NCBI GenBank assembly: GCA_963693305.1
Contig: OY855908.1
Coordinates: 26,523,993-26,587,992, forward strand
Source of the DNA: Meandrina meandrites
Taxonomy: Eukaryota > Cnidaria > Anthozoa > Scleractinia > Meandrinidae
Direction of reading: 5' to 3'
Length of the DNA stretch: 64,000 nucleotides
Position 1 is the stretch's first letter. Every line of letters starts with the position of its first letter. Made by a program: the position numbers and the translations under genes. Under the pieces are notes generated by a model. It made no database searches. It saw only the letters and a list, made by a program, of their open reading frames with translations, and was not told the origin of the DNA. Positions 23,454 to 34,805 of this stretch are shown one piece after another.

Positions 23454-24250
23454 CTAGGCCACAAGTTTACCATCAATAAAGAGTTTATCTGGTTCCGATT
23501 TGCTGAACACTGCCTTCTTCCCTGCCTTTCTGGCTTCCCGAAAGGTGGTCATATGCTTCTTTCTCAAATCGATAAGTTCCTTTGGTATGTCGTCGTAGAT
23601 CGTAATGTCAGTGTTCTTCAGTTTGAAGGCATTTCTCACTACTCTTTCTCGATCCACATACCTCAGAAATCGCGCGATGATCATGCGAGGGCGACCTCCT
23701 TTTTTACCCATTCTGTGGACTCGTTGGAATTCTATCTCTCCAACACTCTCAATTCCAAGCTGTTTTGATAAAAATTCAATTAATACTTCCTTGGTGTCTT
23801 CCTGTTCATCTCTTCCCTCAGGAATGCCAGCGAACTTTAGATTTTCGCGCCTACTGTTTGCTTCCAGGTATAAAATTTTCTTTCCCAAGTCTTCTTTTGC
23901 TTCTTTGAGTGCCGAATCCAGCGTGTACGATTTTAACTCCAGGGCGTCGGACCTTCCATGTGCTGCATCTAGACTGTCTTTTACTTCATCAACCGAACGC
24001 TGTAGCTCAGCTTGTTTTTCTTTCGATGATTTAAGTTCGCACCTAAGCGACGCCACAGTCATCAATTTCAGTAAGTCTCCATATCCTCCCACTTCTGGAA
24101 TACTTTAACGCCGTTGTCACCTTCGTCGCCTTCGTCCTCGTTGAATTCTTTTAATTTTTTCTTTTCTGGAGAATCGCCTGAGCATCCAGATTACGATCTA
24201 TTTTGAACTTTGCGCTTTATAGTTGGCGTTAGTAGGTTAGTGTTGGACAT
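23454..24250 (-). pseudogene. L1 ORF1 (Transposase_22-type), decayed
   Basis: From 24250 the frame opens MSNTNLLTPTIKRKVQNRS, meets a stop, continues SGDSPEKKKLKEFNEDEG, and after a frameshift near 24090 runs 212 codons to the stop. A coiled coil is followed by the RRM-like part with LEANSRRENLKFAGIPEG, RVHRMGKKGGRPRMIIARF and the C-terminal FREARKAGKKAVF. This is the RNA-binding ORF1 protein of an L1-type LINE. With the ORF2 pieces downstream it forms one old minus-strand L1. Confidence 0.8.
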
Positions 24251-24898
24251 TTATCAATTTAGGTAGGGCAGAAAATTGGTCTTCGATGGGAGCTCGAGAG
24301 GAACGCGCTACATCGTCGAGCGTCGATCCCAGACCCTGAAAAAAAAGTATTAAATGACAACACGACCCGTTTTGGTTCACTAAACAAAAATTATAGAAGA
24401 GCCTTTGTTTTGGCTTAAATTATTTCTTAAACAAATGACACTTAAAAACCACGCTGGGTGTGGAAACGATAAGAACGATGGAAACGCTTGATTCAGTGAC
24501 CTGAATGAAATTAAAGAAACAATGTGAACCATGCGAACGCATTTTGCTCCAGGGAAACCAAACGAACCAAATGCATCACACGTTGTGAACGTTATAAACT
24601 GAAGATTTCTTACCAGTATCTGTTCTTATGAAGTGAATGAAAATCGGGCACGGTCACAACGCAATTTCCGTGTTTACTCCGCTGTCATGTGGTAAACGTA
24701 AATTGAAAAGGTACCCTTTGATAAGACATTATATAACTGATCTTTTCTAGTAATGATATACCACGAGGCTTGCAAAGAAATGAGAAAATTGCGAACAAAG
24801 TGTAAATACTTTGAAAATTCGCGCGTGACAGGCCATAGCGTGCGCTTTCTTATTTTGCTCAATATTCACGCATTGCGTGCAACATGTTATTAAAACCC
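24251..24898. other. No gene seen; possible L1 5' region
   Basis: This lies upstream of the decayed ORF1 on its coding strand and may contain that element's 5' UTR. No other feature was recognised. Confidence 0.35.
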
Positions 24899-24982
24899 AG
24901 GAAGGAAGGAAGGAAGGAAGGAAGGAAGGAAGGAAGGAAGGAAGGAAGGAAGGAAGGAAGGAAGGAAGGAAGGAAGGAAGGA
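24899..24982. repeat. (GGAA)n microsatellite
   Basis: About 21 uninterrupted GGAA/AAGG units. Confidence 0.95.
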
Positions 24983-25264
24983 ACGAGCGAGTGAATCCGC
25001 TAATTAACGTAACTCCTATTTTGCATTCTGCAAAATAGTCGTAAAAATAAGTAAATGAATAGTTAATAAAATAAAATATTCAAAAATCTATGTGAGAAGT
25101 CTAAAACTAGACATAAAAAAGCAATAAAAGGACTAGAACTAGATTCATAGACAATTATTAAAAATATCGGCCCCTTTATAAAAAAAACCGCTCTTTTAGT
25201 CGATTCTAATTTAACCCCATCAGTAACTTATTTGTTCTTCTTCCTAATGTCATAATCATGAATA

Positions 25265-25427
25265 TCATATCATGGCATTAATTGAAAGTTTTGAAGTTTT
25301 TCAATCAAATTATTCCAAAATAATTTCACGATTTCACATTGCCAGAAATGATGGATCAGATCTTCGATACAGTTGTTACAGAAAAAGCAGTTTGGATCTT
25401 GCTTGATTCCAATTTTTGTGAGAAACG
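25265..25427 (-). pseudogene. Old L1 ORF2 C-terminus, distal piece
   Basis: The minus strand reads FLTKIGIKQDPNCFFCNNCI and DLIHHFWQCEIVKLFW, the C-x2-C...H...C zinc-knuckle-like end of L1 ORF2. It continues the frame of 30660-31394, from which it is separated by the full-length L1. Confidence 0.75.
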
Positions 25428-25441
25428 AATTAGTGGGAGTA
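25428..25441. repeat. L1 target-site duplication, left
   Basis: AATTAGTGGGAGTA, identical to 30646-30659. Confidence 0.85.
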
Positions 25442-25562
25442 GTAGGACTTCACGCATGGCGGCCATGAGGGACGGACGTGTGTAAGGCCGCTCTACCTTT
25501 CCTCCACCCAGGCGAGCTATTTTACAGAAGCTAGCCCACCGACACCCTCTGCGAGATGAGTA

Positions 25563-26396
25563 ATGTCAACGGTTGGTAAAAGAAAGCACAGAAAATCGTC
25601 TGACGAATCGCAGCCTTCAATATCGCCGGAATCGAAACTAACTAAAATGAAAGGAGACGAATTCAACATGGCGACCAATTCAAGCGAAGAGGAGGTTCCA
25701 AGTTTGGGCGATATATGGAGAGTTTTAATTCAAATCAAGGAGAATACGAACCATTTAAACGAAGAATTTGAACAGCTCAAGACGTCTTTCGCTTTACAAG
25801 ATAAAGAAGAAGCAAATTCTAAACTGGTCAAAGAGAATGTCGCGCTCAATACGAGAATCCAGAACATGGAAGTATCAATGGAGTCCAAAGACAAACAGCT
25901 AAAGGATCTTTTTAATCAGCAGGACTCTCTAGAGCAGTACACTAGAAAAAACTCGTTAGAAATTATTGGAGTGCCAGTCATGGAGGAACATAACTGCGAA
26001 GACATAGTTCTTGCGATTGCTAGGAAATTAGAAGTTGACCTGCAACCAGAAGACATCGAAATAAGTCACCGACTAAAGAGGAAAGGCCCAAATGGTACCG
26101 CCTCTAGTGCTATCATTGCTAAATTCGTTAGTCATAAGAAGAAAACCGAGCTTTACCGTGCACGCGTCAAGCTGAAAGACAAATCTCTGAAGGACTTTTT
26201 CCCGACGCTAACGGATTATGCAGAAGTCGCAAGCAGAGTTTTCATAAACGAGAATTTAACACCTGCCAGACGAAAACTTCTAGGAGTCACCCTAAAGAAG
26301 AAACACGAGGGTGAACTGCATAGCGTGTGGACATTGGACGGAAAAATCTTTACGAAGGCAACGCCGACAGCCAGCCCAACGATGATCACCTCTTAA
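25563..26396 (+). CDS. L1 ORF1 protein
   Basis: A 277-residue protein. The N-terminus is basic and Ser-rich (GKRKHRKSSDESQPS). Residues about 50-125 form a coiled coil with heptad-like Leu/Ile spacing. Residues about 130-210 are RRM-like (NSLEIIGVPVMEEHNCEDIV, ISHRLKRKGPNGTASSAIIA) and are followed by a basic C-terminal domain (TPARRKLLGVTLKKKHEG). Proteins of this type trimerise and bind the LINE RNA to form the RNP used in target-primed reverse transcription. It starts 121 bases into the element, with no upstream in-element start in the same frame that would give a longer product. No lesions were found. Confidence 0.88.
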   Translation: MSTVGKRKHRKSSDESQPSISPESKLTKMKGDEFNMATNSSEEEVPSLGDIWRVLIQIKENTNHLNEEFEQLKTSFALQDKEEANSKLVKENVALNTRIQNMEVSMESKDKQLKDLFNQQDSLEQYTRKNSLEIIGVPVMEEHNCEDIVLAIARKLEVDLQPEDIEISHRLKRKGPNGTASSAIIAKFVSHKKKTELYRARVKLKDKSLKDFFPTLTDYAEVASRVFINENLTPARRKLLGVTLKKKHEGELHSVWTLDGKIFTKATPTASPTMITS

Positions 26397-26748
26397 TCGG
26401 ACGAACATTAATATAGGTAATATGGCTTTAGTGATTTATCTTGGTTTGTTTGGTTATAACAGCTTATAATTAATGTTTAGATTTTCGAGCAATCCACCGT
26501 TATAAGATTTAATTGTAACTCGCAAGTGGGGGAAGGATTTCTTGTTAGTGAGGTTATGCACAATTTTTTTTATTCTTGTTGTGTGTTGTATACTTTTTTG
26601 ATTTTGTTGTTTACCACTGTTAGTGTAATTTATATTAATTTATTCTGCTTTCATGTTGCTCCAATACCAAGGGGATTGCAAAAAGTACGAGTATTTATCC
26701 GCAATTTGAATCTCATAAATTCACGTATAAGGATTCCGATGAATACTC

Positions 26749-29700
26749 ATGAGCGCTAAATTTAAGGTTTTGTCCCTAAATGTCAGGGGATTAAGGGAAA
26801 GAGTTAAAAGAAAGAGTGTATTTGCATATTTAAGAGAACAAAAATGCGATGTCTATTTCCTGCAAGAAACTTATTGTCAAAAGGAAGATGAGAAAATTTG
26901 GTGTTCAGAATGGGGTGGGAAAATTTTTTTCACACATGGTACTACTCATTCAAAAGGTGCTTGTATTCTGCTCAAGCCAAATTTAGATGTTTCACTGGAC
27001 AATGAATATAGCGACTCAGAAGGACGGGTAGTGTTGATTAATGCCAGAGTAAATAAGCAACGACTTTCTTTGTGTAATATCTATGCACCAACAGAGAAAG
27101 ACAAACAAAACGCTTTTCTCGATAATTTGATTACCATGCTTATTGGTAAGGCCCACATGGAATCGCTGATAGTGGGAGGGGACTGGAATGTAACACTGAA
27201 CAAAATAGATAAACAAGGGCTTCATAAATGGATACCGTCGTCTTACAGAGATAACATCCTTTCCGCAATGGAAGAACTTGATCTGATTGACATCATGCGA
27301 AATTTCCATCCCAGAAAAAAAGTATTCACCTACGAGTCCAAACAATATAAATCTAAGAGTCGGTTGGATTTCTTCCTAATTTCGAATAAGTTAAAACAAT
27401 GTGTGAGCAAAACTGATATCAGAATACCGGTACGTTCAGACCACAAAGCTATAGACTTGCAATTGAGATTTGGCGATGAAAAGCGGAGAGGGCCGGGAAC
27501 GTGGAAGTTTAATAATACTCTTTTGGAGGACGAGGAATATTTGGAAAAAATCCGTCAGGAATATAATCATATTAAGTCAAAATATGAAGAAGTAGAAAAT
27601 GTTCAGCTCCTCTGGGAATTAATTAAAATGGAGATAAGGAGTTATACGATAAAATATACAAAGCAAAAGAGCTTTCAACTTAGGCAAAGAGAGAGAGAAC
27701 TACAGGAAACGTTAAATCGCCTGGATAATAGATTATGTAACCTGGGGTTAGATTCCTTGGATTTAGATAACTATGCCAAGTTAAAAGAAGAGCTTGAAAA
27801 TATCTATAAAGTCAAAGGCGAGCGATCCATCTTTCGATGTAAGGCAAGATGGAGAGAGCAAGGAGAAAAACCTACTAAATATTTTCTTAATCTCGAAAAG
27901 AGAAATTATAATAGAAAGATAATTGCAGAGCTTAAAGTCGAGGATGATAAAATTTTAGTGGATGAAAAGGAGATTTTAAATCGAATCCAATGTTTCTATG
28001 AAGACCTGTACACATCCAAAACCTTGCTGAATGAGGATAAATTCAACGAATTTGTAGAAGATCTGAATATACCACAGTTAACCGATGAACAGCGGGAAAG
28101 TATAGAACATCAGGTTACTAAAGAAGAGTGTAAAGAGGTTTTGAAAAGCTTTAGTTCTAATAAGACCCCTGGCTGTGATGGATTTACAAAAGAATTTTAT
28201 GATATTTTCTTTGAAACAGTGGGAGATGATTTAGTAAACAGTTACAGCGCAGCTTTTAAGGCGGGGGAATTATCAATCTCACAGAAAAGAGGTGTTATTA
28301 CTCTTATTCCTAAGGATGATGAATATCTTCTTATTCTTGAAAACTGGAGGCCTATCACACTCCTAAACATGGATTACAAAATAATAGCAAAAATCATTGC
28401 AAAACGTATTGAAACTTTACTTCCGGTCTTAATTCAGGAGGACCAAACTGGCTTTGTAAAAGAAAGATTTATTGGTGAAAATGTCCGACTTATTAATGAC
28501 GTGATGAACTATCTGGACAACTGCAACAGCTCTGGTGTATTGGTAGCTATAGACTTCAAGAAGGCCTTTGATTCCTTGGAATGGTCATTTATTAAACTTT
28601 GTATGGCTAAATTTAATTTTGGCGATAATATACTGCGATGGGTGTCACTATTTTATCAAGGCACACAAACAGCGGTTCTGAACAACGGCTTTATGACAGA
28701 CTTTTTTAATGTAAGTAGGGGAGTGAGACAGGGATGTCCTCTCTCCCCTTACCTCTTCATCCTTTGTGCGGAGATATTGGCTCACAAAATAAGGAAAGTG
28801 GAAAACATAAAAGGGATCAAAATTTTTAACACGGAGATTAAGCTAAGTCAATTTGCTGATGATACAACGCTGTTTTGTGCAGATACTCTTTCTGTACAGA
28901 ACGCACTTGCCCTGATACATAAATTCGGAAAGTTATCGGGACTGTGTCTGAATGAACGGAAAACGAAAGCAGTTTGGTTAGGGAAAGACAAAAATTGTAA
29001 AGCTAAACCCCTCAACTTAAATTGGACTTGTGATACAATTCGAATTCTGGGAACTTACCATTCATATGATAAAAAGAAAAACTTGAAGCAAAATTTTACG
29101 ATCAAAGTACAAAAAATACAAACGGTTTTTGATATGTGGCGCAGTAGGGACCTAACTATGTTTCGAAAAGCAGTAATAATAAAAGCGCTTGGAATCAGTC
29201 CGATTGTGTACTCTATGTCCATGCTGGAAGCACCAAGGTCTGAACTAGAAAAAGTAAACAAATTAATTTTCAAATTCTTCTGGAAGAATAAACCGGATAG
29301 AATAAAACGAGAGGTGCTATATCAGAATATCGATAAGGGTGGGATTAAGTTGCCAAATATATTTCTGATAAACAAAGCTCTGAGGTTAAGTTGGATTAGT
29401 CGGCTTGTTGCTGACAGGCCAGGCAACTGGAAGAAAATCCCTCAGCATTTTCTAGATAAATCTGGTGGAATTGAATTCTTAATAAAATGCAATTATGATG
29501 ATAAGAGCTTGGACAAACAAATTCCAGCCTTCTACAGGAATATGTTATTATATTTTAAAGAATTAAAATGCCTCTACGATAAAGAAAATATAGAAAAATA
29601 TGTTTTATTCAACAACAAACTGATTCTTATTGACAAAAAACCTGTGTTTTGGAAGTCTTGGTATGACAACAATATTGTTACTGTTCAGGATCTTTTAAAG

Positions 29701-30456
29701 GATGATGGCACAGTAATGACCTACAAGGACTTTAGTGAGAAGTATAATAATGTTAAATCGAACTTTCTTCAGTTCTATCAGATGACATCAACAATTCCAA
29801 AACGCCTCTTTGTTTCAGGGAAAAACATTAACGTAGATAAGGGGATTCTTGACAACGGTAAGCCAGTTGCTCTAGGTCAAAATACCGAAATAGATTTATG
29901 TAAAATGAAATGCAAAGACTACTACAGACTATTTATTGAAGGAAAGTACACGTGTCCTACAGGTTTTCGGAAGTGGTCTAATTACTTCGACAGAGACGTT
30001 ACAAAAGAATGCGAAAACTGTTTAAAACATACTAAGGCTATCTGCCAAGATACAAAAGTCCTACAAACGACATTCAAATTATTACATCGTATTATTTTCA
30101 CTAAAAGAGAGTTGGCATTCTGTAACATTGCCCCGGACGCGAAATGTATCTACTGTGAACAGGATGACTCTATAGAACATTGCTTTTTTCAATGCCCATC
30201 AGCGCTTGAATTCATCTCCAGTGCATGCAATTGGTTTGAGCGGAAGACAAACAAGCCTCTCGATATAAATAACTATTCTTTAATCTTTGGAATAGAACAT
30301 CACGCAAACCTAATAGCAAATCTTTTTATTACATATTTAAGGCATTATATAATTTATAATAAAATGTGGGACAGCCAACTGACATTAAAAGAATTTCAAA
30401 ATAAATTTAATAACTATTGTAGAACCTTAAAGATTAATAGTCCGTTTTCAATCTAA
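26749..30456 (+). CDS. L1 ORF2 endonuclease/reverse transcriptase
   Basis: A 1235-residue polyprotein. The APE-type endonuclease occupies residues 1-235: LNVRG, LQETY, YAPTE, GGDWNV, SRLDFFL and RSDHKA, all key residues present. Reverse transcriptase spans about residues 450-750: the finger region NKTPGCDGFTKEF, ENWRPITLLN, VAIDFKKAFDSLEW with the first Asp, RGVRQGCPLSPYLF, and LSQFADDTTLF with the catalytic DD near residue 701. The C-terminus has CIYCEQDDSIEHCFFQC (CX2CX7HX4C) near residues 1133-1149. The enzyme nicks target DNA and copies the LINE RNA in place. The start ATG overlaps another short frame, and ORF2 is separated from ORF1 by about 350 bp, so it would need reinitiation or internal entry. 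Assignment is to the L1/Tx1 group from motif style; a tree would be needed for the clade. Confidence 0.92.
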   Translation: MSAKFKVLSLNVRGLRERVKRKSVFAYLREQKCDVYFLQETYCQKEDEKIWCSEWGGKIFFTHGTTHSKGACILLKPNLDVSLDNEYSDSEGRVVLINARVNKQRLSLCNIYAPTEKDKQNAFLDNLITMLIGKAHMESLIVGGDWNVTLNKIDKQGLHKWIPSSYRDNILSAMEELDLIDIMRNFHPRKKVFTYESKQYKSKSRLDFFLISNKLKQCVSKTDIRIPVRSDHKAIDLQLRFGDEKRRGPGTWKFNNTLLEDEEYLEKIRQEYNHIKSKYEEVENVQLLWELIKMEIRSYTIKYTKQKSFQLRQRERELQETLNRLDNRLCNLGLDSLDLDNYAKLKEELENIYKVKGERSIFRCKARWREQGEKPTKYFLNLEKRNYNRKIIAELKVEDDKILVDEKEILNRIQCFYEDLYTSKTLLNEDKFNEFVEDLNIPQLTDEQRESIEHQVTKEECKEVLKSFSSNKTPGCDGFTKEFYDIFFETVGDDLVNSYSAAFKAGELSISQKRGVITLIPKDDEYLLILENWRPITLLNMDYKIIAKIIAKRIETLLPVLIQEDQTGFVKERFIGENVRLINDVMNYLDNCNSSGVLVAIDFKKAFDSLEWSFIKLCMAKFNFGDNILRWVSLFYQGTQTAVLNNGFMTDFFNVSRGVRQGCPLSPYLFILCAEILAHKIRKVENIKGIKIFNTEIKLSQFADDTTLFCADTLSVQNALALIHKFGKLSGLCLNERKTKAVWLGKDKNCKAKPLNLNWTCDTIRILGTYHSYDKKKNLKQNFTIKVQKIQTVFDMWRSRDLTMFRKAVIIKALGISPIVYSMSMLEAPRSELEKVNKLIFKFFWKNKPDRIKREVLYQNIDKGGIKLPNIFLINKALRLSWISRLVADRPGNWKKIPQHFLDKSGGIEFLIKCNYDDKSLDKQIPAFYRNMLLYFKELKCLYDKENIEKYVLFNNKLILIDKKPVFWKSWYDNNIVTVQDLLKDDGTVMTYKDFSEKYNNVKSNFLQFYQMTSTIPKRLFVSGKNINVDKGILDNGKPVALGQNTEIDLCKMKCKDYYRLFIEGKYTCPTGFRKWSNYFDRDVTKECENCLKHTKAICQDTKVLQTTFKLLHRIIFTKRELAFCNIAPDAKCIYCEQDDSIEHCFFQCPSALEFISSACNWFERKTNKPLDINNYSLIFGIEHHANLIANLFITYLRHYIIYNKMWDSQLTLKEFQNKFNNYCRTLKINSPFSI

Positions 30457-30645
30457 TTAATGTAATAGATGGAAATGTACCGTATTGTTATGTATTGTAC
30501 TTGAAATTGTATGAAAATGTATTGGAGAACTGTTGTACTGGAGCTAGCTGTTGTTGTTTGGTTTGCCTCTACTTTACCTTATTTAAGTTTGCTTGTAATG
30601 TGTGTAATTGTATTGGAATAAAAAAAAAAAATAAAAAAAAATAAA

Positions 30646-30659
30646 AATTAGTGGGAGTA
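30646..30659. repeat. L1 target-site duplication, right
   Basis: AATTAGTGGGAGTA, identical to 25428-25441. Confidence 0.85.
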
Positions 30660-31394
30660 TTCTATGCCGAAGTCTGTACTGAAAATTTATGAGCAATGTG
30701 CTTTTTGTGCACCTGGCGGTCAAAGTATAAGCGATTCTCCAATCTGCGTCAGTACCGCTTTCGTCGGGAGCAATATTGACATTCCATTTTGTTTGACTTT
30801 TCATTGGTACAGCACTTTTGCAAGAGGCAAGCTTTTTGTTAACGGTCTTGTTTCCTTTGGGGCTTTTAAGAAATTGTGCAAGAAAAGGTTCTGGTGCGGC
30901 AGGAACATTGGGTTCGTTTGGTAGATTCGAGTGATTATAGAGATGTTTAACTGAAGATATATATCCCACAATATCTCAGTGGATTTACACGTATTTTGTA
31001 GGTGTTAGTGAAGTCTTTGTAGGATAGGTAGCTGCTGGAGTCTTTCATAAGACTTCTTACCATGAAAACACCATGAAGGAAGAGTTTTTTGTCGAAAGTT
31101 GGCTTGTTACCAATCCTAATTAGTGAGTTGTGCCATAGAGGTTGCTCTAGGAAATGTTGTCTATTTTTTATGACATCTACAAAACTGACTTCTGACCATA
31201 TTTCTAGCAATTCTCTTATAAAAGAGTTTTTTTTTTTTTTTTTTTCCGGGAATTATCTTAGAACAATTCACTTTGTTTAGGTTACCTTTAAATATCAGGT
31301 TTCCTCCAAACTTAGCAAATTCAAGTTCAAAGAACTCTTTCCATTTTTTACGGTTTGAAGAGTCAAGATACTTTTGAATCCAAGTCGACTTCAT
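30660..31394 (-). pseudogene. Old L1 ORF2 C-terminal half, proximal piece
   Basis: The minus strand reads STWIQKYLDSSNRKKWKEFF, FAKFGGNLIFKGNLNKV and, after a frameshift at a poly-T tract (31227-31245), ELLEIWSEVSFVDV, EQPLWHNSLIRIGNKPTFDK and SYKDFTNTYKIRVNPLRY. These match the thumb to C-terminal region of L1 ORF2. The frame then continues across the full-length L1 into 25265-25427. The copy is 5' truncated near 31395. Confidence 0.75.
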
Positions 31395-33300
31395 TGATTT
31401 ATTAACTCAGAGACTCAAAGGGTAGTACAGAATGTAATACGGCCAATCAGTTGACAGTATGTTATTTTTGCTTGAGTTTAGGTCAAGTAGATTGACTTGT
31501 CAGTTTGAAACGCTCTGTTTTATAATTATTATCTTGATTTATTTTATTTCCAGTAAGGTTAAAACACCTAATGATACGCTTTGACCCCTTCATTTAAGCC
31601 CTGCTTTCTCACCTCTTACTACCTCCTCGCAACCTGATATGCATGGGATAATATGTGGTTCAGGCCGGTAGCGAGGATTTTGCAGGGGGTGGAGGGGCGG
31701 GGGGTTGCGCATGGAAACAAGGCAGGTAAAAGTGAAAGACACTAGGTAGAATGAATCATTGAAATTATTCTAGAATCACACAATTTGGTCCAAAATATAC
31801 CACAGGAATCTACAAATGGTGGACCTTCAACCCAAAGGATTATATTGAATGTCAAAATAGTCGAAGCACAGAAATACCAAGGCTCGTGGGGCGGGGGGTG
31901 TGCGGACGCAGCCATCGCACCCCCTCCTCCCCCTTTCTACGGGCCTGTCAGATTGGTGAAAGTAAAAATACTGCCCAAAATATGAATAGGCCAATAAAAA
32001 ACAGTTGGTCTGTTTTTGGGGGTGAGATGGCAGTTTTTACTTAGACTGAAAGACAAGGGTCACCAAAGCTTATTCAGGTTGAAATAGTAAAACATTCATC
32101 ATTTGTGTTCTATTTCACCAATACTTTTAATGGTAGGAGTGTAAATGTTAGTTCCTTCAACAACATCTGTTTAAAACATTGATGAAATTTAATCGATTAG
32201 GTTTTGGTCTTCATTTATAAAAATCTGATAAAAATCTTGATTACAAGTCATAATCTTAGAAGCGTGTGGGTTGAAACATATTTCAACACAAAAATACATT
32301 TCTTAATTTTCAGGTTTATTATAGCTTGGTGATTACAAAAGACAGATATACACGCTATTCAGTAGTTTTTGGATGGTGTGGCCCAGATAACGGCTACTTC
32401 ATTTAAGGTCATTCCTCCGAAATAGAACTGACAATAGATTTTCATTCAAACTTTGTCTATTGATTGTTCATCTTAAGGGAACCTAAATTTCAAAATAAAA
32501 AAGAGGGGTCCCCGTATTCGTTTGGGAGCAGGAGGACTTTGAATCTACCCCATAATTCCTTACAATATCAGCCTCCAGAAAAGTGTCATTTGAACCGTTC
32601 AGTCAACGTTTCGCGGGAGCAGAAAAAAATAGGGAGGACGCAAAACGTGATATTTATCAATAGAAGCACTGCATCGTCTTCAAGGAACAATTTACTGCTT
32701 GTTTCAGGACAAAGGCACGACAGCGATTCAACTTGTTTCAAACGTACAGTGCTCTCGAGGCCACAAATTTATCTTCACTGGTAGCGGCGTTTCCGATGAT
32801 TACTGAAGTTTCAACAATAGAAATTTGTTTATATTCACTGCATAGAAAGGAGGCGCTTACTGGACTCAGAAAAAATAGAAAAAAATGATAGGTCACCGTG
32901 CTCGTTTACGAGAAAACGACGATTTACCTCGCGCACGAGCCAAGCCGAAAAGAAAAAGCAGCCATTTTCTTAATGCTGCTTAATGTGCGCGCGCTGGTAC
33001 GCGCGCTAATCACGCGTAAAGTTATGCGCAGTAAGGATGCGCAATGCAAAACAGAGGAATGCCCTTAAACCAACAATGACAGTAACTTGGTTACTTGGGT
33101 CTGTTCTTCTGATGTCTATATTGTGTACAAGGTTGTTTTGAATTGAAGCAGACTATGGCATTAGTTTCTGAGTAACATCGTTGGTGTTTTTATAGGAAAT
33201 TAAGAAATGATCATTATCCATAATCATAAGATACATATGCATATTCGGAGTACATTCAGTAGTATCTGATGAATTGATAAAAGCTGTTTCCGACTGTGTA
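31395..33300. other. No gene seen
   Basis: Mostly AT-rich sequence with G-rich islands at 31679-31712 and 31888-31945 that resemble each other and flank a putative repeat. Short frames show nothing recognisable. GCGCGC-rich words occur at 32990-33020. Confidence 0.4.
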
Positions 33301-33304
33301 TACG

Positions 33305-33765
33305 TGTCTTTTTTCCAGTGACTTGGGCAGCATATCAAATTACATGTAACTGCTGTTTGTGGAACTCAGTTTAATACAAACAAATGTAGACGATGAAGAA
33401 TGATTTCCACAAACAAATTTTGTTTCCAGTGTTGCTGGAAATGCATCGAGCTTCGGCATACCATAAAATGACGCAAGTTGAGCTGTATGGAACACATCCA
33501 TATGAAAGTTTTCCATGTTAAGCTATTTCCAATTGCGCATAGGTCTTTTTTCCAGTGATTTGAGCAGCATATTAAGAAAGACAGCCACATTACATGCGTA
33601 GTACTGTTTCTGGAACTTGGTTTACTACAAATGTAGACCCAAATGTAGACCATGAAGAACGACTTCCACAAACAAATCTTGTTCCAGTGTTGCTGGAAAT
33701 GCATTGAGCTTGTGCATACCATGAAATGTCATAAGCATAAGTTGAGCTGTATGGAATAAATGTAT
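33305..33765. repeat. Two-copy tandem duplication, about 240-bp period
   Basis: The block beginning GTCTTTTTTCCAGTGACTTG at 33307 recurs as GTCTTTTTTCCAGTGATTTG at 33543. Both copies run through CCACAAACAAAT, CAGTGTTGCTGGAAATGCAT and GTTGAGCTGTATGGAA. Identity looks about 80 percent with small indels. Apparent frames across it show no known domain. Confidence 0.75.
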
Positions 33766-34034
33766 GTACAAAAGATACATATACATGTAATATGTCCATG
33801 ATTGTTCTTCATAAAGCGCCATAAAGGGTGCTATCCACAGTACTTTTCGGTGTCTTGAAAATGCATTAAGAGTCCCTTGGGATTCTGTCTACTTTCTTCT
33901 TAACAGCAGTCTGCATTATAATGCATAGTAAAAGCAATAATTAGCACATTATTTCAAGTTAAAATCACAAAATAAACTTTATCTTCTAATACCTAACATA
34001 AAAGCTCTAAAAAACTACCCACCCCGCTGAAGAA

Positions 34035-34646
34035 ACCTCACTCTTTCAAGGGTGTGGACAAAACATGGGGTAGGCCATATGGCCTACCCCATGGCCTACC
34101 CTATGGCCTGCCCTATGGCCTACCGGTGGTCAGATGTAATTATCTTTTCTTAACTAGAACTATCGAGCCAAAGAGAACCTTCATTTCATGGTTCTAAACA
34201 TCTCTTTGTTTATTTCTGATGCGTTTGGTCTCTAATGACACTTCTCCAGTGAATAAATGATACATATGTTGAACACCATGTTATAGCGCACTAAGTAAAG
34301 TTGCGACAGACTTAGTCTTATCAGAGAACTGGAAACGTTAAAAACTGTTCTTAAAATAATCATGCCCAATATATTGGCTAGACAGACAGACCACCGTAAT
34401 TATACGATTAGCCCTAATCATGTGGCCCCCAAAATAAAACAGTACTACATGCAGTAATATGTAAGGGCATTTTTCATAATGTTTGGTTACAGTGTTTTAA
34501 AAAAAAAAAGTTAAAAAAAAATAATAACAATATTATATAAAATCTGACTACCGGTAGGCCATAGGGTAGGCCATGGCCTACACCATTGCCTAGGCCATAT
34601 TGCCTACCCCATGTTTCTTCCACACCCCTCTTTTAAGAGGTGAGGT
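34035..34646. mobile_element. Inverted-repeat element with GGTAGGCCATGGCCTACC arrays
   Basis: The arms are 34035-34136 and 34546-34646. Both begin CCTCACTCTTTCAAGGGTGT or a close form, pass through ACAAAACATGGGGTAGGCCA or GAAACATGGGGTAGGC, contain several palindromic GGCCTACCCTATGGCC-like units and end CTACCGGT(G/A)GTCAGAT. The spacer is about 410 bp with no frame. The layout (AAAACATGG end followed by palindromic tandem units) is the same as in the GGTCCATGGACC elements at 2183 and 36741, although the palindrome differs. Confidence 0.65.
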
Positions 34647-34805
34647 AATGCAACTTCGCTCAATCTTTAAAAGAGTGAGCTAGTAAATACACAAGAAAAA
34701 TGTAAGGCAGAAACTATAACACAAAACTCACAAAAACAAAGAGTTACAGCTAATAATCTTATCATGCCTGCAATAACCTGCAATTGAAAAAAAAATACTT
34801 TATAA

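Larger units (their letters stand above)
25442..30645 (+). mobile_element. Full-length L1/Tx1-type LINE
   Basis: A 5.2 kb insertion bounded by a perfect 14-bp duplication AATTAGTGGGAGTA. It has a 5' UTR of about 120 bp, an intact ORF1, a spacer of about 350 bp, an intact 1235-codon ORF2, a 3' UTR of about 170 bp and an A-rich tail of AATAAAAAAAAAAAAT type. No stop or frameshift is seen in either ORF, so the copy looks young and may still be active. It inserted, in opposite orientation, into the 3' part of an older L1 ORF2. Confidence 0.9.

Noticed and set aside
24899..24982. Regular GGAA array considered as a CRISPR-like or regulatory repeat
   Set aside because: It is a simple tetranucleotide microsatellite with no spacers.
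33366..33822. Frames with repeated SMHFQQHW blocks
   Set aside because: They follow from the two-copy DNA duplication; no start context or domain.
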